A stretch of DNA of 64,000 nucleotides, taken from the NCBI RefSeq assembly GCF_011064615.1, contig NZ_JAALJH010000002.1, positions 237,607 through 301,606 of the forward strand, read 5' to 3'. The stretch is from Aquisphaera insulae. Its GTDB lineage: Bacteria; Planctomycetota; Planctomycetia; Isosphaerales; Isosphaeraceae. Shown here piece by piece: positions 54,280-63,603 of this stretch. The stretch's first letter is position 1, and each line of letters starts with the position of its first letter. The notes below the pieces were generated by a model. It saw only the letters and a list, made by a program, of their open reading frames with translations. It searched no databases and was not told where the DNA came from. The translations under genes were made by a program, and so were the position numbers.

Positions 54280-55533
54280 TCAGCGGACCGTCGACGCCGG
54301 GGTGGCCCCCGCCTGTGCCGCGCGGCGGGGAGAGGCCTGCGGGGGCGTGGACGAAGGCGGTGCCGGCAGGGCCGGGGCCGAGCTGTCGGCCTGGTGCTTG
54401 AGCAGCTCGGGGAAGATGAAGGCGTGGTAAGGCTGCTCGGCGGCGGGCCTGCCCTCCTTCGTGGCGTTGGCGACCCACATCCGGCCGGAGGTCGTCTCGA
54501 AGAGGACCGAGTGGAGGTTCGACTTCATGGCGACGGGCCGGTCCATCAGGTGGAGGGCCGACTCGGCGTCGAACGTGCCATGGCCGGCCTGCACGCGGCG
54601 GACGAGCTCCTTGTAGCGGTCGCCGGCCGAAAGCAGGACGGCGTCCTTGACGGCGGAGGGGAGCTTCTCGTTGCTCTCCCCCATCTTCACGACGTGGAAG
54701 GCGTCCCAGGAGGCTTCCATCCCGACGCCCTGTCCCGTCTTGCCGTCGGCGACGACGAAGTAGTATTCGCAGGTCCGGGGGTGGTCGCGGAAGACGGCGA
54801 TCGCCTCGTCCAGGGTGTTCGCCTCCTCGAGCACCATCCGCATCAGGAAGGCCATCGGCACGCCGTCCCAGTGGCCCAGGCCCTTGCCCCCCATCTCACC
54901 GATCGAGATCTTCTTCGCGTTCATGCCGGTGACCGAGCCGACGAACCCCGCGTACGTCACGTTCACGAACGGGATGTGGCCGTCGGGCTCGGCGATCGTG
55001 AGCACGGCGTGATCCTGGAGCCGCCAGTCGCAGCCGTAGTCGAGGATCCGCCCGTGATAGAGCGTCCCGCCCTTGGTGGCCGAGCCGGAGATGGCGAAGC
55101 CGCTGCAATGGAACATCTCGGGGATGAAGTTCGCGGTGATGACGTCCTGCACGTCCATCCCCGCGCCATCAGCGACGCCCCGCATCTCCTCGAAGAACCG
55201 CCCGGGGATGAGCTTCTTCTGTCGAGCCGCGATGCCGGCGATGACCCGCTTCGGGTCGAGCAGCTTCAGGCCCGCGAGCTCCACCTTCATTTCCTTCCCC
55301 TTCTCCTCGAAGAGGAAGCGGACGTTCTCGCGGATGTCGTCCTTGAGCAGGGCCCCCTGCTGGTAGCCCATCTCGTAGGGGGTGCCCTTGACGTGCAGGA
55401 CCCGATAGCCGTTCACATCCTCGAGGAACCCGGCCCCGCAGCGGGCGATCGTCTTCGTCCCGGCCCGCGACGGAGAGGAGGCAATTGCCACGATCAGAAC
55501 GAGCACCGCGGCCGGGATCGCTTTTCTCACCAT
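54280..55533 (-). CDS. C45-family acyltransferase/peptidase, exported
   Basis: A 417-residue Ntn hydrolase related to acyl-CoA:6-aminopenicillanate acyltransferase and to bacterial C45 peptidases. After a signal peptide (IPAAVLVLIVAIASSPSRA) come HVKGTPYEMGYQQGALLKDD, 'VITANFIPEMFHCSGFAISG' with Cys143 as the expected nucleophile exposed by self-cleavage, GTLYHGRILDYGCDWRLQDH, TYAGFVGSVTGMNAKKISIGEM and 'RTCEYYFVVADGKTGQGVGMEAS'. It probably cleaves or forms an amide bond outside the cytoplasm; substrate unknown. The last 45 residues are Pro/Ala-rich. Confidence 0.85.
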   Translation of the reverse strand: MVRKAIPAAVLVLIVAIASSPSRAGTKTIARCGAGFLEDVNGYRVLHVKGTPYEMGYQQGALLKDDIRENVRFLFEEKGKEMKVELAGLKLLDPKRVIAGIAARQKKLIPGRFFEEMRGVADGAGMDVQDVITANFIPEMFHCSGFAISGSATKGGTLYHGRILDYGCDWRLQDHAVLTIAEPDGHIPFVNVTYAGFVGSVTGMNAKKISIGEMGGKGLGHWDGVPMAFLMRMVLEEANTLDEAIAVFRDHPRTCEYYFVVADGKTGQGVGMEASWDAFHVVKMGESNEKLPSAVKDAVLLSAGDRYKELVRRVQAGHGTFDAESALHLMDRPVAMKSNLHSVLFETTSGRMWVANATKEGRPAAEQPYHAFIFPELLKHQADSSAPALPAPPSSTPPQASPRRAAQAGATPASTVR

Positions 55534-55570
55534 GATCGGGATCCTCTGGAATGGAGATGTTCGGGATCGC

Positions 55571-57142
55571 TCACTCCCACTCGATCGTCCCCGGGGGCTT
55601 GCTCGTGACGTCGTAGACGACCCGATTCACGCCCTTGACGGAGTTGATGATGCGGGTGCTCGTTCGTGCCAGCAGGTCGTGCGGCAGCCGCGACCAGTCG
55701 GCCGTCATGAAATCGTCGGTGTCGACCGACCGAATCGCGATGACGTCCTCGTAGGTACGTGCATCGCCCATGACGCCGACGGACTGGATCGGCAGGAGGA
55801 CGGCGAACGCCTGGGCGACCTGGCGGTCCAGGCCCGCGGTCCGGAGCTCGTCGAGGAAGATGGAATCGGCCTGGCGGAGGACATCGAGCCTTGGTGCGGT
55901 GACCTCGCCCAGGCAACGGACGGCCAGGCCGGGCCCGGGGAACGGGTGCCGCCAGACCAGGCTGTCGGGGAGGCCGAGCTCCAGGCCGAGGCGGCGGACC
56001 TCGTCCTTGAAGAGGTCGCGGAGGGGCTCGATCAGCTCGAAGCCGAGCTCCTCCGGCAGGCCGCCGACGTTGTGGTGGATCTTGATCGTCGCCGTCGGCC
56101 CGTCGGGCTCGCCGCCGCTCTCGATGACGTCCGGATAGAGGGTCCCCTGGGCCAGGAAGTGGGCACCCGAGATCGACTTCGCCTCGTCCTTGAAGACCTC
56201 GATGAAGGTGTGGCCGATCCGCCGCCGCTTCTCCTGCGGTTCGGTCACTCCCGCGAGGGCCGAGAGGAACCGGTCGGCCGCGTCGACGACGCGGAGCTCG
56301 GCGTCGGTCCGAGAGCCGAATTCCTCGGCGACGGCCGCACGCTCGCCGGCTCGCAGGAGCCCGGTGTCCACGAAGACGCAGACGACACGCGGGCCCAGGG
56401 CCTTCGCCAGGAGCGCCGCGCAGACTGCGGAATCGACGCCGCCGGAAAGGCCGCAGACGACGCGTTCGTCCGGGCCGACGCGGGCGGAGATCTGCTCGAT
56501 CGACCGCTCGATGAACGCTTCCATCGTCCACCGCTTCGGGTTGCCGCAAATCCGATCGAGGAAGTTGCCGAGCATCAGAGAGCCGTAGGCCGAGTGCGAG
56601 ACCTCCGGGTGGAACTGCATCCCGTAGAAGGGGAGCGACCGGTGCTTCGCCGCGGCGACCGGGCAGGTGGAGGTGACGGCCAGGGGGACGAAGTCCGGGC
56701 CGGCGTCGTGGACCTGGTCGCCGTGGCTCATCCAGACGATCGACTCGCGAGGGACGTCGTGGAAGAGGGGCTCGGCCGCGTCGAGGATCCGGCACTCCGC
56801 GCGGCCGTACTCGCCGCGGGCGGTCGAGCCCTTGACCTTACCCCCGAGGACTTCGGTGGCGAGCTGCATGCCGTAGCAGATGCCGAGGACCGGGATGCCC
56901 ATCCGGAAGAGCTCCGGATCGCAGTGCGGCGCACCCGGCTCGTACACGCTCCGCGGCCCGCCGGAGAGGATCAGGGCCAGGGGATTGAGTTCACGGACCC
57001 GCTCCGGCGTGATGTCATGCCGGACGATCCTCGCGAAGGCGTGTCGCTCGCGGACCCGCCGGGCGATGAGCTGGACGTACTGCGCTCCGAAATCGAGGAC
57101 CAGGACCGGCCGCGACGAGGGGTCGATGGGCTCCATGCTCAT
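55571..57142 (-). CDS. guaA: GMP synthase (glutamine-hydrolysing)
   Basis: Converts XMP to GMP with glutamine and ATP. The 523 residues hold an N-terminal class I glutamine amidotransferase ([25 protein letters not shown] with Cys89; [13 protein letters not shown] with His178 and Glu180). The ATP pyrophosphatase domain follows ([13 protein letters not shown], 229-241), then the C-terminal dimerisation domain ([18 protein letters not shown], '[16 protein letters not shown]'). The length matches E. coli GuaA (525). Two ATGs (57142 and 57136) are possible. Divergent from the next gene. Confidence 0.96.
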   Translation of the reverse strand: MSMEPIDPSSRPVLVLDFGAQYVQLIARRVRERHAFARIVRHDITPERVRELNPLALILSGGPRSVYEPGAPHCDPELFRMGIPVLGICYGMQLATEVLGGKVKGSTARGEYGRAECRILDAAEPLFHDVPRESIVWMSHGDQVHDAGPDFVPLAVTSTCPVAAAKHRSLPFYGMQFHPEVSHSAYGSLMLGNFLDRICGNPKRWTMEAFIERSIEQISARVGPDERVVCGLSGGVDSAVCAALLAKALGPRVVCVFVDTGLLRAGERAAVAEEFGSRTDAELRVVDAADRFLSALAGVTEPQEKRRRIGHTFIEVFKDEAKSISGAHFLAQGTLYPDVIESGGEPDGPTATIKIHHNVGGLPEELGFELIEPLRDLFKDEVRRLGLELGLPDSLVWRHPFPGPGLAVRCLGEVTAPRLDVLRQADSIFLDELRTAGLDRQVAQAFAVLLPIQSVGVMGDARTYEDVIAIRSVDTDDFMTADWSRLPHDLLARTSTRIINSVKGVNRVVYDVTSKPPGTIEWE

Positions 57143-57383
57143 CCGGATTCTACTTTGAGTATGGCGGCGGGCCCGCGGAACGTCTCGCGGGCCGCAAGCT
57201 GCCAGTCTACCAGGTGGGGCCGCGAGGGAGAACCCGAACGCGACGTCGGCGATGGATGGGATCGCGGGCGGCCGCGAAGATCGGCAGGACCTCCCCGGTC
57301 GGCTCGCGGCTTGACATGGCACCTGTTCGGTCCGAGACTGAAAGCAGAGTGCCACCTCGTCTCACCGAAGAAGGACCAGACCG

Positions 57384-57977
57384 ATGCCCTCGAACGAACC
57401 GGCTCCAGGTCCCGTGGCCGGGTCTCCGCCGGTCCTCCGACCCATGCCTTCCTCTCCATCCATCACCCTCCCGTCGAGCGGCCACGGGGAGTATGAGTTT
57501 TCCTACTCCGACAACGCGACCATCCTCGACCTCGGTTCGAAGATGAGCTTCGTCGGGATTTTCATGCTGGGGATCGGGCTCTTCTTCTTCGGCACCGAGA
57601 TCGTCCGCTGGGTTCAAACTCGGATACTCGAGGTGGGGACGCTCTTCCTGTCGCTCCTGTTCATGGTCGTCGGCATCTGGACCCACCGTGCGGGCCGAGA
57701 ATTCCTGGCCGTCGCCCGCACGGAGGGGAACGACGTCACGCACCTCATGAGCGCGCTTTCGAATTTGCGGCGGTTTTACACGCTCCTCTACCTGATCTTC
57801 TTCGTGGCGCTGATCTTCGCCGTCATCGAGCTCGGGGCGCACACCCTGTACGGGACGAAGCAGCAGCCCGTCGGCGCGATCCGGCCTCGGGTCGAGGCCC
57901 CGAAGAAGTCCGCGGCCACCCCGCCGCCGACCACGGAGGCCCCACCCTCAGCCCCAGGGCGCGACGACCAGCGGTGA
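57384..57977 (+). CDS. Small two-domain membrane protein of unknown function
   Basis: 197 residues with a polar N-terminus, helices at MSFVGIFMLGIGLFFFGTEI, 'VGTLFLSLLFMVVGIWTH' and FYTLLYLIFFVALIFAVIEL, and a Pro/Thr/Ala-rich tail. AAGGA lies eight bases before the ATG. The 3' end overlaps the convergent metallophosphoesterase gene by 30 bases. I recognise no family; DUF-type planctomycete membrane proteins of this kind are common. Confidence 0.65.
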   Translation: MPSNEPAPGPVAGSPPVLRPMPSSPSITLPSSGHGEYEFSYSDNATILDLGSKMSFVGIFMLGIGLFFFGTEIVRWVQTRILEVGTLFLSLLFMVVGIWTHRAGREFLAVARTEGNDVTHLMSALSNLRRFYTLLYLIFFVALIFAVIELGAHTLYGTKQQPVGAIRPRVEAPKKSAATPPPTTEAPPSAPGRDDQR

Positions 57978-58571
57978 GCCGTCCTCCACCCGGTGATGGG
58001 GCACCTCGGCCGTCTCCATGTCCAGGACGGCGAAGCTCCGCGAGGTCTCCACGACCGGCGCCGAAATCACCGAACCCGGGTTCAAGACCAGCCGCCCGGA
58101 GGGCCGGCGATAGGACATCGGCCGGTGGGTGTGGCCGACGATCAGGACCTCGCAATCGAGCTCCCTGAGGTAGCGGTCCAGCACCCCCGGCGGGTGGGTT
58201 TCCCGGCTGACGAATTCCATGTCGCTCCGCGGCGACCCATGGACCACCACGACGACCTTGCCGCCGATCTCGACGACCAGGTCCCCGGGCAGGCCGGAAA
58301 GGTACTCCAGCGACTCATCGGAGGGGGTGCCGCCGCCGAATCGGCAGCTCGCGCCGGGACCTCGTTCCAGGGCCCAGCGGTCGTGATTCCCCCGGACCGA
58401 GGGGATGCCCCGTTCCTTGAGGAAGTCGACGACCCGATCGGGGAAAGGTCCATAGCCGACGACGTCCCCGGCGCACAGGATCCGGTCGACGCCCATCGTG
58501 ATGAGGTGCGCCCAGGCGAGCTCGAGCGCCGAGAAGTCGCCGTGGATGTCGGAGAGGATCCCGAGCTTCAT
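57948..58571 (-). CDS. Metallophosphoesterase, YfcE/calcineurin-like
   Basis: A 207-residue cytoplasmic enzyme with the complete metal-site set: GILSDIHGDFSALE (D-x-H), AGDVVGYGPFPDRV (GD), SVRGNHDRWAL (GNHD), VVVVHGSPRS (H) and VGHTHRPM (GHxH). Such small enzymes hydrolyse phosphodiesters or phosphomonoesters; the substrate is not predictable. Its ATG overlaps the proC stop by four bases (ATGA), so the pair is translationally coupled. Confidence 0.9.
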   Translation of the reverse strand: MKLGILSDIHGDFSALELAWAHLITMGVDRILCAGDVVGYGPFPDRVVDFLKERGIPSVRGNHDRWALERGPGASCRFGGGTPSDESLEYLSGLPGDLVVEIGGKVVVVVHGSPRSDMEFVSRETHPPGVLDRYLRELDCEVLIVGHTHRPMSYRRPSGRLVLNPGSVISAPVVETSRSFAVLDMETAEVPHHRVEDGSPLVVAPWG

Positions 58572-59452
58572 GACTTCGGCCCCGTCCCGGGCGGGCCGGC
58601 CGGCCTGGCGGCGGCGGAGAGCTCCGCGGAGCGCGCGGTCGCCGCCTCGACCGCGTCGATGAGGGAACCGCGCAGGCCTCGCCTTTCCAGCGTTTGGACG
58701 CCGGCGATCGTGGTCCCGCCGGGGCTGGTGACCTGGTCCTTGAGCAGGCCCGGATGGAGGCCCGTCTCGAGTACCATGCGGGCAGCGCCGAGGACCGTCT
58801 GGGCGGCCAGGGTCGTCGCGATGTCCCGCGGCAGGCCGACGCGGACGCCGCCGTCGGAGAGGGCCTCGATGATCATGTAGACGAACGCAGGCCCGCTGCC
58901 GGAGAGGCCGGTGACCGCATCCAGGAGGGACTCGGGCACGCGGACGACGCGGCCGACCGAGGAGAGGAACCGTTCGACGAGCGCCTCGTCGGCCGGCACG
59001 GTCCCCGGCCCCATCGCATAGGCCGAGGCGCCCTCGCCGAGGAGGGCGGGCGTGTTCGGCATGACGCGGACAACTCGCCGGTCCGGCCCCAGACCCTCGC
59101 CGAGCGCGAAGATGGGCACGCCCGCGGCGATCGAGACGATGAGGTGCCCCGGACCGACCAGCGGGCGCAGCTCGTGCAGGACCTTAGGCATCGACTGCGG
59201 CTTGACGGCCAGGACCAGCACGTCGCTCGAGGCGACGACGGCTGCGTTCTCCGCGTGGACGGCAATTCCGGTCTCGACCGCCAGCGACGTTCGAGTCTCT
59301 TCCAGCGGGTCGGCCGCGACGATCTCGGTCCGGTCCGCGGCCCCGCTGCGGAGCATCCCCTGCACCAGGGCGGTGGCCATCTTCCCCGCGCCGATGAATC
59401 CCCAGCGCCTGCCCTCGCTCGCCGGGCGCCCGTCTCCGCTCGATCTCGTCAT
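58568..59452 (-). CDS. proC: Pyrroline-5-carboxylate reductase
   Basis: Final step of proline synthesis: pyrroline-5-carboxylate to proline with NAD(P)H. The 294 residues hold the Rossmann motif WGFIGAGKMATALVQGML, VLAVKPQSMPKVL, IVSIAAGVPI, RVVRVMPNTPALLGEGASAY, 'LSGSGPAFVYMIIEALSDGGVRVGL' and the C-terminal DQVTSPGGTTIAGVQTLER signature. The ATG at 59452 has GGATGGGTGG upstream. Coupled with the following phosphoesterase gene. Confidence 0.95.
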   Translation of the reverse strand: MTRSSGDGRPASEGRRWGFIGAGKMATALVQGMLRSGAADRTEIVAADPLEETRTSLAVETGIAVHAENAAVVASSDVLVLAVKPQSMPKVLHELRPLVGPGHLIVSIAAGVPIFALGEGLGPDRRVVRVMPNTPALLGEGASAYAMGPGTVPADEALVERFLSSVGRVVRVPESLLDAVTGLSGSGPAFVYMIIEALSDGGVRVGLPRDIATTLAAQTVLGAARMVLETGLHPGLLKDQVTSPGGTTIAGVQTLERRGLRGSLIDAVEAATARSAELSAAARPAGPPGTGPKS

Positions 59453-59687
59453 GACGCGTCCACCCATCCTTGCCAGAGGCGACCCGGCGCCCCTCGGCCG
59501 CCGGCCTTGTGAAGGATACGCGACCCCGAGATGGCCCATCAAGGGCACCCGCCGACTGGTCGATGAGCCCGATCTCGGCGGGAGGCTGGCCGACGCTACG
59601 TGACCGACATATCATGTGGCTCGGGGACGTAACCTCGGGCCCGCCCTCAGCCCGATCCCCACCGGCCACGGGAGAGGTTCCAGAGCC

Positions 59688-60707
59688 ATGAATCGTGCGT
59701 ACTTCCTGATCGGGGCCGGCCTGCTCGGCCTCCTCGCGACGATCGCCCCTGCGCGATCGCGTGCCGTCCAGGAGCCGGCCCCCCGAGTTCAGGCCCCGAC
59801 TCCCGCGGCCGTCGCCGAGGACCATGTCGCTGACCGTGCGCTCCTCCGAGACCTGGTCGCCGCGTTCACGAAGGCGTTCAACGAGGGGGACGCGAGGTCG
59901 ATCGCGGGCCTCTTCACCCCCGGGGCGCGGGTCACCACGCTGGGCGGCGAGGTCATCGACGGCCGAGACTCCATCGAGAAGCGGTTCGCCGCCTCGTTCG
60001 AGCAGTCCCCGGGACAGAAGATCCAGATCCAGACCCAAAGCGTGCGATTCCTCGACGCCGACTCCGCGATCGAGGAAGGGACCTCCACGATCACCGCCGC
60101 CGACGGATCGGGCGAGCTGGACACGACCGCGGAGACGACCCGCTACTCGGTCGCCTACGTGAAGCGTGAAGGCCGTTGGCTCCAGGAGACTCTCCGCGAC
60201 GAGCTGATGCCGGAAGTCGCGACCGAGGAGACCGCCGCCAGTCACCTCAAGGAGCTGGAATGGCTCATTGGTGAGTGGGTGGATGAGAGCGACGAGGCCG
60301 AGGTGCGGACCAGTGGCTCGTGGGCCGAGAACCGGGCATTCCTCGTTCGGGTCTTCCACGTGAAGGTCAACGGCAAGGAGGCGATGTCGGGTTCGCAACG
60401 GATCGGCTGGGATCCGAAGCAGAAGCAGTTCCGATCCTGGGTCTTCGACTCCGACGGTGGCTTCTCCGAGGGCCTCTGGTCGCGGGATGGCGACCGCTGG
60501 TTGATCAAGAGCTCCGGCACGCTCAAGGACGGACGCACCGTTTCGGCCACCAACATCGTATCCCGGAACGGCAAGGACTCCATGACGTGGTTTTCCACCG
60601 ACCGAACGCTGGGCGGAGAGATCATGCCCGACGAGGATGCGGTGACGCTCGTCCGAATCCCACCCAAACCTGGTCTCGCAAAGCCCGCCGCCGCGGGGGA
60701 GAAGTGA
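59688..60707 (+). CDS. Secreted NTF2/SnoaL-like protein with DUF1579-like second domain
   Basis: A 339-residue exported protein (signal FLIGAGLLGLLATIAPARSRA). Residues about 50-175 are an NTF2-like domain of the SgcJ/EcaC kind (LLRDLVAAFTKAFNEGDARS; IAGLFTPGARVTTLGGEVIDG; RYSVAYVKREGRWLQETLRDE). Residues about 190-335 are a beta-rich domain (LKELEWLIGEWVDESDEAEV; 'AMSGSQRIGWDPKQKQFRSWVFDSDGG') like those found in DUF1579 proteins. No catalytic residues can be named. GGGAGAGG precedes the ATG. It is two bases upstream of the repeat protein, so the two are coupled. Confidence 0.8.
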   Translation: MNRAYFLIGAGLLGLLATIAPARSRAVQEPAPRVQAPTPAAVAEDHVADRALLRDLVAAFTKAFNEGDARSIAGLFTPGARVTTLGGEVIDGRDSIEKRFAASFEQSPGQKIQIQTQSVRFLDADSAIEEGTSTITAADGSGELDTTAETTRYSVAYVKREGRWLQETLRDELMPEVATEETAASHLKELEWLIGEWVDESDEAEVRTSGSWAENRAFLVRVFHVKVNGKEAMSGSQRIGWDPKQKQFRSWVFDSDGGFSEGLWSRDGDRWLIKSSGTLKDGRTVSATNIVSRNGKDSMTWFSTDRTLGGEIMPDEDAVTLVRIPPKPGLAKPAAAGEK

Positions 60708-60709
60708 CT

Positions 60710-62569
60710 ATGAAGAGGCTCTTCATCCTGGCCGCGGCGCTGGCGATCATGACCGCGCAGAGTGAGGTCCTGGCGCAACGAGGTGGCCGCGGCGGCGGCG
60801 GAGGCGCAAGAGGGGGCGGCGGACGGGCCGGCGGATTCGGCGGGGGTGCCTCCGCCTCACGTCCCTCCTTCAATCGCACGCCGACCTACAACGCGGGGGC
60901 GTCACGACCGAACTACGGCGGAGCTGGCGCTGGCAACCGGCCCAACTACGGCGGCGCGGGCGCGGGAGCGGGCGCTGGCAACCGGCCCAACTACGGCGGC
61001 GCGGGCGCCGGAGCGGTCGCGGGCAACCGTCCCAATATCAACCCCGGCGATCGCCCCGGCATCGGCGCGGGCAATCGTCCCAACATCAATCCTGGCGATC
61101 GCCCCGGCGGCAACAACGTCAACGTCAACCGGCCCGGCGGAGGCAACAACGTCAACGTCAACCGGCCCGGCGGAGGCAACAACGTCAACGTCAACCGGCC
61201 GGGCGGCGGCAACAACGTCAACGTCAACCGGCCCGGCGGCGGCAACAACGTCAACATCAACCGGCCGGGCGGCGGCAACAACGTCAACGTCAACCGGCCC
61301 GGCGTTGGCAACAACGTCAACATCAACCGGCCCGGCGGCACCTATCCCAATTACAACTCGAACCGACCGGGCTGGCAGAACGGCAACCCGAACTGGGCCT
61401 ATCGGCCAGGCTGGGGCCGCCACAACGCCTGGGTGAACGGCTACTGGCACGGCCGGAATAGCATGTGGTGGAACAACTGGGGCGGTGGGTTCATGACCGG
61501 CATGATGGTGGGCGGCATAGGCGCCTGGGGCGTCGGCTCATCGCTCTGGGGATGGGGCCTCGCGCCTTACGTGAATCCATTCGTGGTCCAGCAACCCGTC
61601 GTCGTTCAGCAGCCGGTCCTGATCCAGGATCCGGCCGCGGCCCAGCAGGTGGCGGCCATGGTCTCCCAACCCCCGGTGGACTACACCCAGCCGCTGAGTA
61701 ACACCGCGACCGATGTGGCCCAGGAGGTCGCTGACCCGGCGATGCAGACCTTCGACTCGGCCCGCGCAGCGTTCAAGGCCGGCAACTACGTGGAGGCCCT
61801 GAGGCAGACCGACGAGGCTCTCAAGGCCCTGCCGACCGACGCGGCCATCAACGAGTTCCGCGCCCTCTGCCTCTTCGCTCTTGGCCAGTACGACCCCGCG
61901 GCGGCCACGCTGTATGCCGTGCTCTCCGCCGGGCCGGGCTGGGACTGGACCACGATGATCGGTCTCTATCCCGACATCGACAGTTATACCAGGCAATTCC
62001 GCGCCCTCGAGGGCTTCGTGCAAGCCAACCCGCAGTCCCCCTCGGCGCGATTCCTCCTCGGCTATCATTACCTGACCCAGGGCCACACCGATGTGGCCGC
62101 CGCCTCGTTCCAGGAGGTGGCCAGGCTCCAGCCGGCCGACCAGCTCTCCGCTCAGCTCGTGAAACTGCTGACGAACGTCCAGTCCGCCGACGCCCAGTCG
62201 GCCTCGGCTGTCCCCGCCCAGGCCGGGGCGGTCGCTCCGCCGGCCTCGACCCCCGGTCCGGCAGCGGCCGTCACGACCCCCCCCGTTCCGGCCGAGAAGC
62301 TGGTCGGCATCTGGAAGGGGAGTCCGGTGACCGGGACGACGATCGAGCTGACCCTCAAGCCCGACAAGTCCTTCGTCTGGAACATCATCAGCCAGGGGAA
62401 GTCTCAGCAGATCGCGGGGACTTATACCCTGGAGGAAGACGTCCTGACCCTGTCTCAGAGCGAGAACAACGCGATGGTCGGAAAGATCACCTTGAAGGAC
62501 GAAAATCACTTCGTGTTCCAGGCCATGGGAGGCGGACCGAACGACCCCGGGCTGGTCTTCAGCAAGTAA
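60710..62569 (+). CDS. Secreted repeat protein: Gly-rich and NNVNVNRPG repeats, TPR domain, beta-barrel C-terminus
   Basis: A 619-residue protein with signal peptide (KRLFILAAALAIMTAQSEVLAQ). Order of parts: Arg/Gly-rich segment (24-45); NRPNYGGAGAG and NRPNINPGDRPG repeats (65-132); seven copies of an 11-residue GGNNVNVNRPG repeat (133-209); a Trp/Gly/Asn-rich section; a Val/Gln stretch (VVQQPVVVQQPVLIQDP). Then come two or three TPR units (about 345-480; AFKAGNYVEALRQTDEALKAL, FLLGYHYLTQGHTDVAAASFQEV) and a C-terminal beta domain (ERLVGIWKG-type 'LVGIWKGSPVTGTTIELTLKPDKSFVW'). It starts two bases after the upstream gene. Likely an envelope protein with a disordered, sticky region; role unknown. 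Confidence 0.8.
   Translation: MKRLFILAAALAIMTAQSEVLAQRGGRGGGGGARGGGGRAGGFGGGASASRPSFNRTPTYNAGASRPNYGGAGAGNRPNYGGAGAGAGAGNRPNYGGAGAGAVAGNRPNINPGDRPGIGAGNRPNINPGDRPGGNNVNVNRPGGGNNVNVNRPGGGNNVNVNRPGGGNNVNVNRPGGGNNVNINRPGGGNNVNVNRPGVGNNVNINRPGGTYPNYNSNRPGWQNGNPNWAYRPGWGRHNAWVNGYWHGRNSMWWNNWGGGFMTGMMVGGIGAWGVGSSLWGWGLAPYVNPFVVQQPVVVQQPVLIQDPAAAQQVAAMVSQPPVDYTQPLSNTATDVAQEVADPAMQTFDSARAAFKAGNYVEALRQTDEALKALPTDAAINEFRALCLFALGQYDPAAATLYAVLSAGPGWDWTTMIGLYPDIDSYTRQFRALEGFVQANPQSPSARFLLGYHYLTQGHTDVAAASFQEVARLQPADQLSAQLVKLLTNVQSADAQSASAVPAQAGAVAPPASTPGPAAAVTTPPVPAEKLVGIWKGSPVTGTTIELTLKPDKSFVWNIISQGKSQQIAGTYTLEEDVLTLSQSENNAMVGKITLKDENHFVFQAMGGGPNDPGLVFSK
61106..61336 (+). repeat. Seven tandem 33-bp repeats inside the coding sequence
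   Basis: Each unit encodes GGNNVNVNRPG; units 5 and 7 have NI instead of NV, and unit 7 has V for G. The DNA units are near-identical, so the array probably expanded recently and copy number may vary between strains. Looser repeats (NRPNYGGAGAG, NRPNINPGDRPG) lie just upstream. Confidence 0.9.
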
Positions 62570-62601
62570 CCGCGGCGTGCGGCCGGGACGGCCCGGATCG
62601 T

Positions 62602-63603
62602 CTATCCCACCAGGGCTGGGGTAAAAGCGGCGCCGGTCGCGGCGACCGCCCGGTTACGCCCTCGGGCCTGGGCCTGATCGAGCGCGGCATCCGCCTCCTC
62701 GATCAGGCGCGGGACGGAATCAGCGCTCGAAGGATATTCCGCGACCCCGGCGGAGACGGTCAGCCCGCCCAGTTCCGGGAAAAGCTCCGGAGCCCTCTGC
62801 ACGCTCCGACAGATCTTGTCGGCGACGGCGAGGCCGTTCGCCAGGCATGCCCTGGGCAGGATCGCCAGGAAGCGATTGTCCTCAAGGCGTGCCACGACGT
62901 CGCTGGCGCGGAGGATCGAAACCACCTTCTCTCCGACGCGCGCCACCGCTTGCTCGACCGCCCTGTCCCCCAGCATCTCGCGGATTCCGGGAAGCCGATC
63001 GATGGTCATGTAGATGAGGCAAAGGGGCTCGCGGTGGCGTTTGGCCTGCCGGGTGGCGAAGGGGAGGACGGCCTTGATGAAGGTGGCGTCCTGGACGACC
63101 GGGATCGCGATACTACCGAGCTCATCGCACTCCAACCCGGTTCCCAAATCGTGTTGGAGGCAGCCCTCACCCGGCCTGCCGAACTCCCCATCGTGCCAGG
63201 GAGGCCGGCTGGCCTGGTCCCATCGAAGTCGAGAGGCCGCCGCGTCCGCCACGACGACGAGGGTCCTCAACCGTCGATACGACGAGGGCGAGCATTCCGC
63301 CCTCGGTGCAACGAACAGGTGCTGGTCCTCGACGAATCTCAGCGGGAACTCCCACAGGTCCGGGACGCCGGAAGGCGCTTCGGCCCGGCCGACCTCGGTC
63401 GGTCCTCCATCCGGACTCCCCCCGCCCAGCCAGGCCGTGCCACCTCGCGTGAGCCATCCGGCGACATCAATCAGGGCCCGCTCGATCTCCTCCAAACTGT
63501 CCAACCCGTCGATCACGGAGCAGAGGTCGTGAACGATGTCCTCTTCCTCCCGATTCGACGGAGAGGTTGTCACGAGCCCCTCGAACGCCTGGCACCAGAG
63601 CAT
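62602..63603 (-). CDS. Diguanylate-cyclase-like protein with degenerate GGDEF motif
   Basis: 333 residues without a clear membrane segment. Residues about 20-150 could be a sensory domain, not identifiable. Residues about 165-320 have GGDEF-domain features: LPFATRQAKRHREPLCLIYMTIDRL, 'RAVEQAVARVGEKVVSILRASDVVARLEDNRFLAIL', and 'LTVSAGVAEYPSSADSVPRLIEEADAALDQAQARGRN'. The active-site GGDEF is replaced by LEDNR (about 62872-62886), so cyclic-di-GMP synthesis is not expected. It may act as a nucleotide-binding or signalling partner. It is convergent with the repeat protein. The ATG start is uncertain. Confidence 0.8.
   Translation of the reverse strand: MLWCQAFEGLVTTSPSNREEEDIVHDLCSVIDGLDSLEEIERALIDVAGWLTRGGTAWLGGGSPDGGPTEVGRAEAPSGVPDLWEFPLRFVEDQHLFVAPRAECSPSSYRRLRTLVVVADAAASRLRWDQASRPPWHDGEFGRPGEGCLQHDLGTGLECDELGSIAIPVVQDATFIKAVLPFATRQAKRHREPLCLIYMTIDRLPGIREMLGDRAVEQAVARVGEKVVSILRASDVVARLEDNRFLAILPRACLANGLAVADKICRSVQRAPELFPELGGLTVSAGVAEYPSSADSVPRLIEEADAALDQAQARGRNRAVAATGAAFTPALVG

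Noticed and set aside
61106..61336. CRISPR-like array.
   Set aside because: The units are contiguous, in frame and without spacers; they are protein-coding tandem repeats.
60902..61450. A minus-strand frame with regular VDVDVVAAARP repeats.
   Set aside because: The periodicity is simply the complement of the 33-bp coding repeats on the plus strand; no start site or non-repeat domain supports it.
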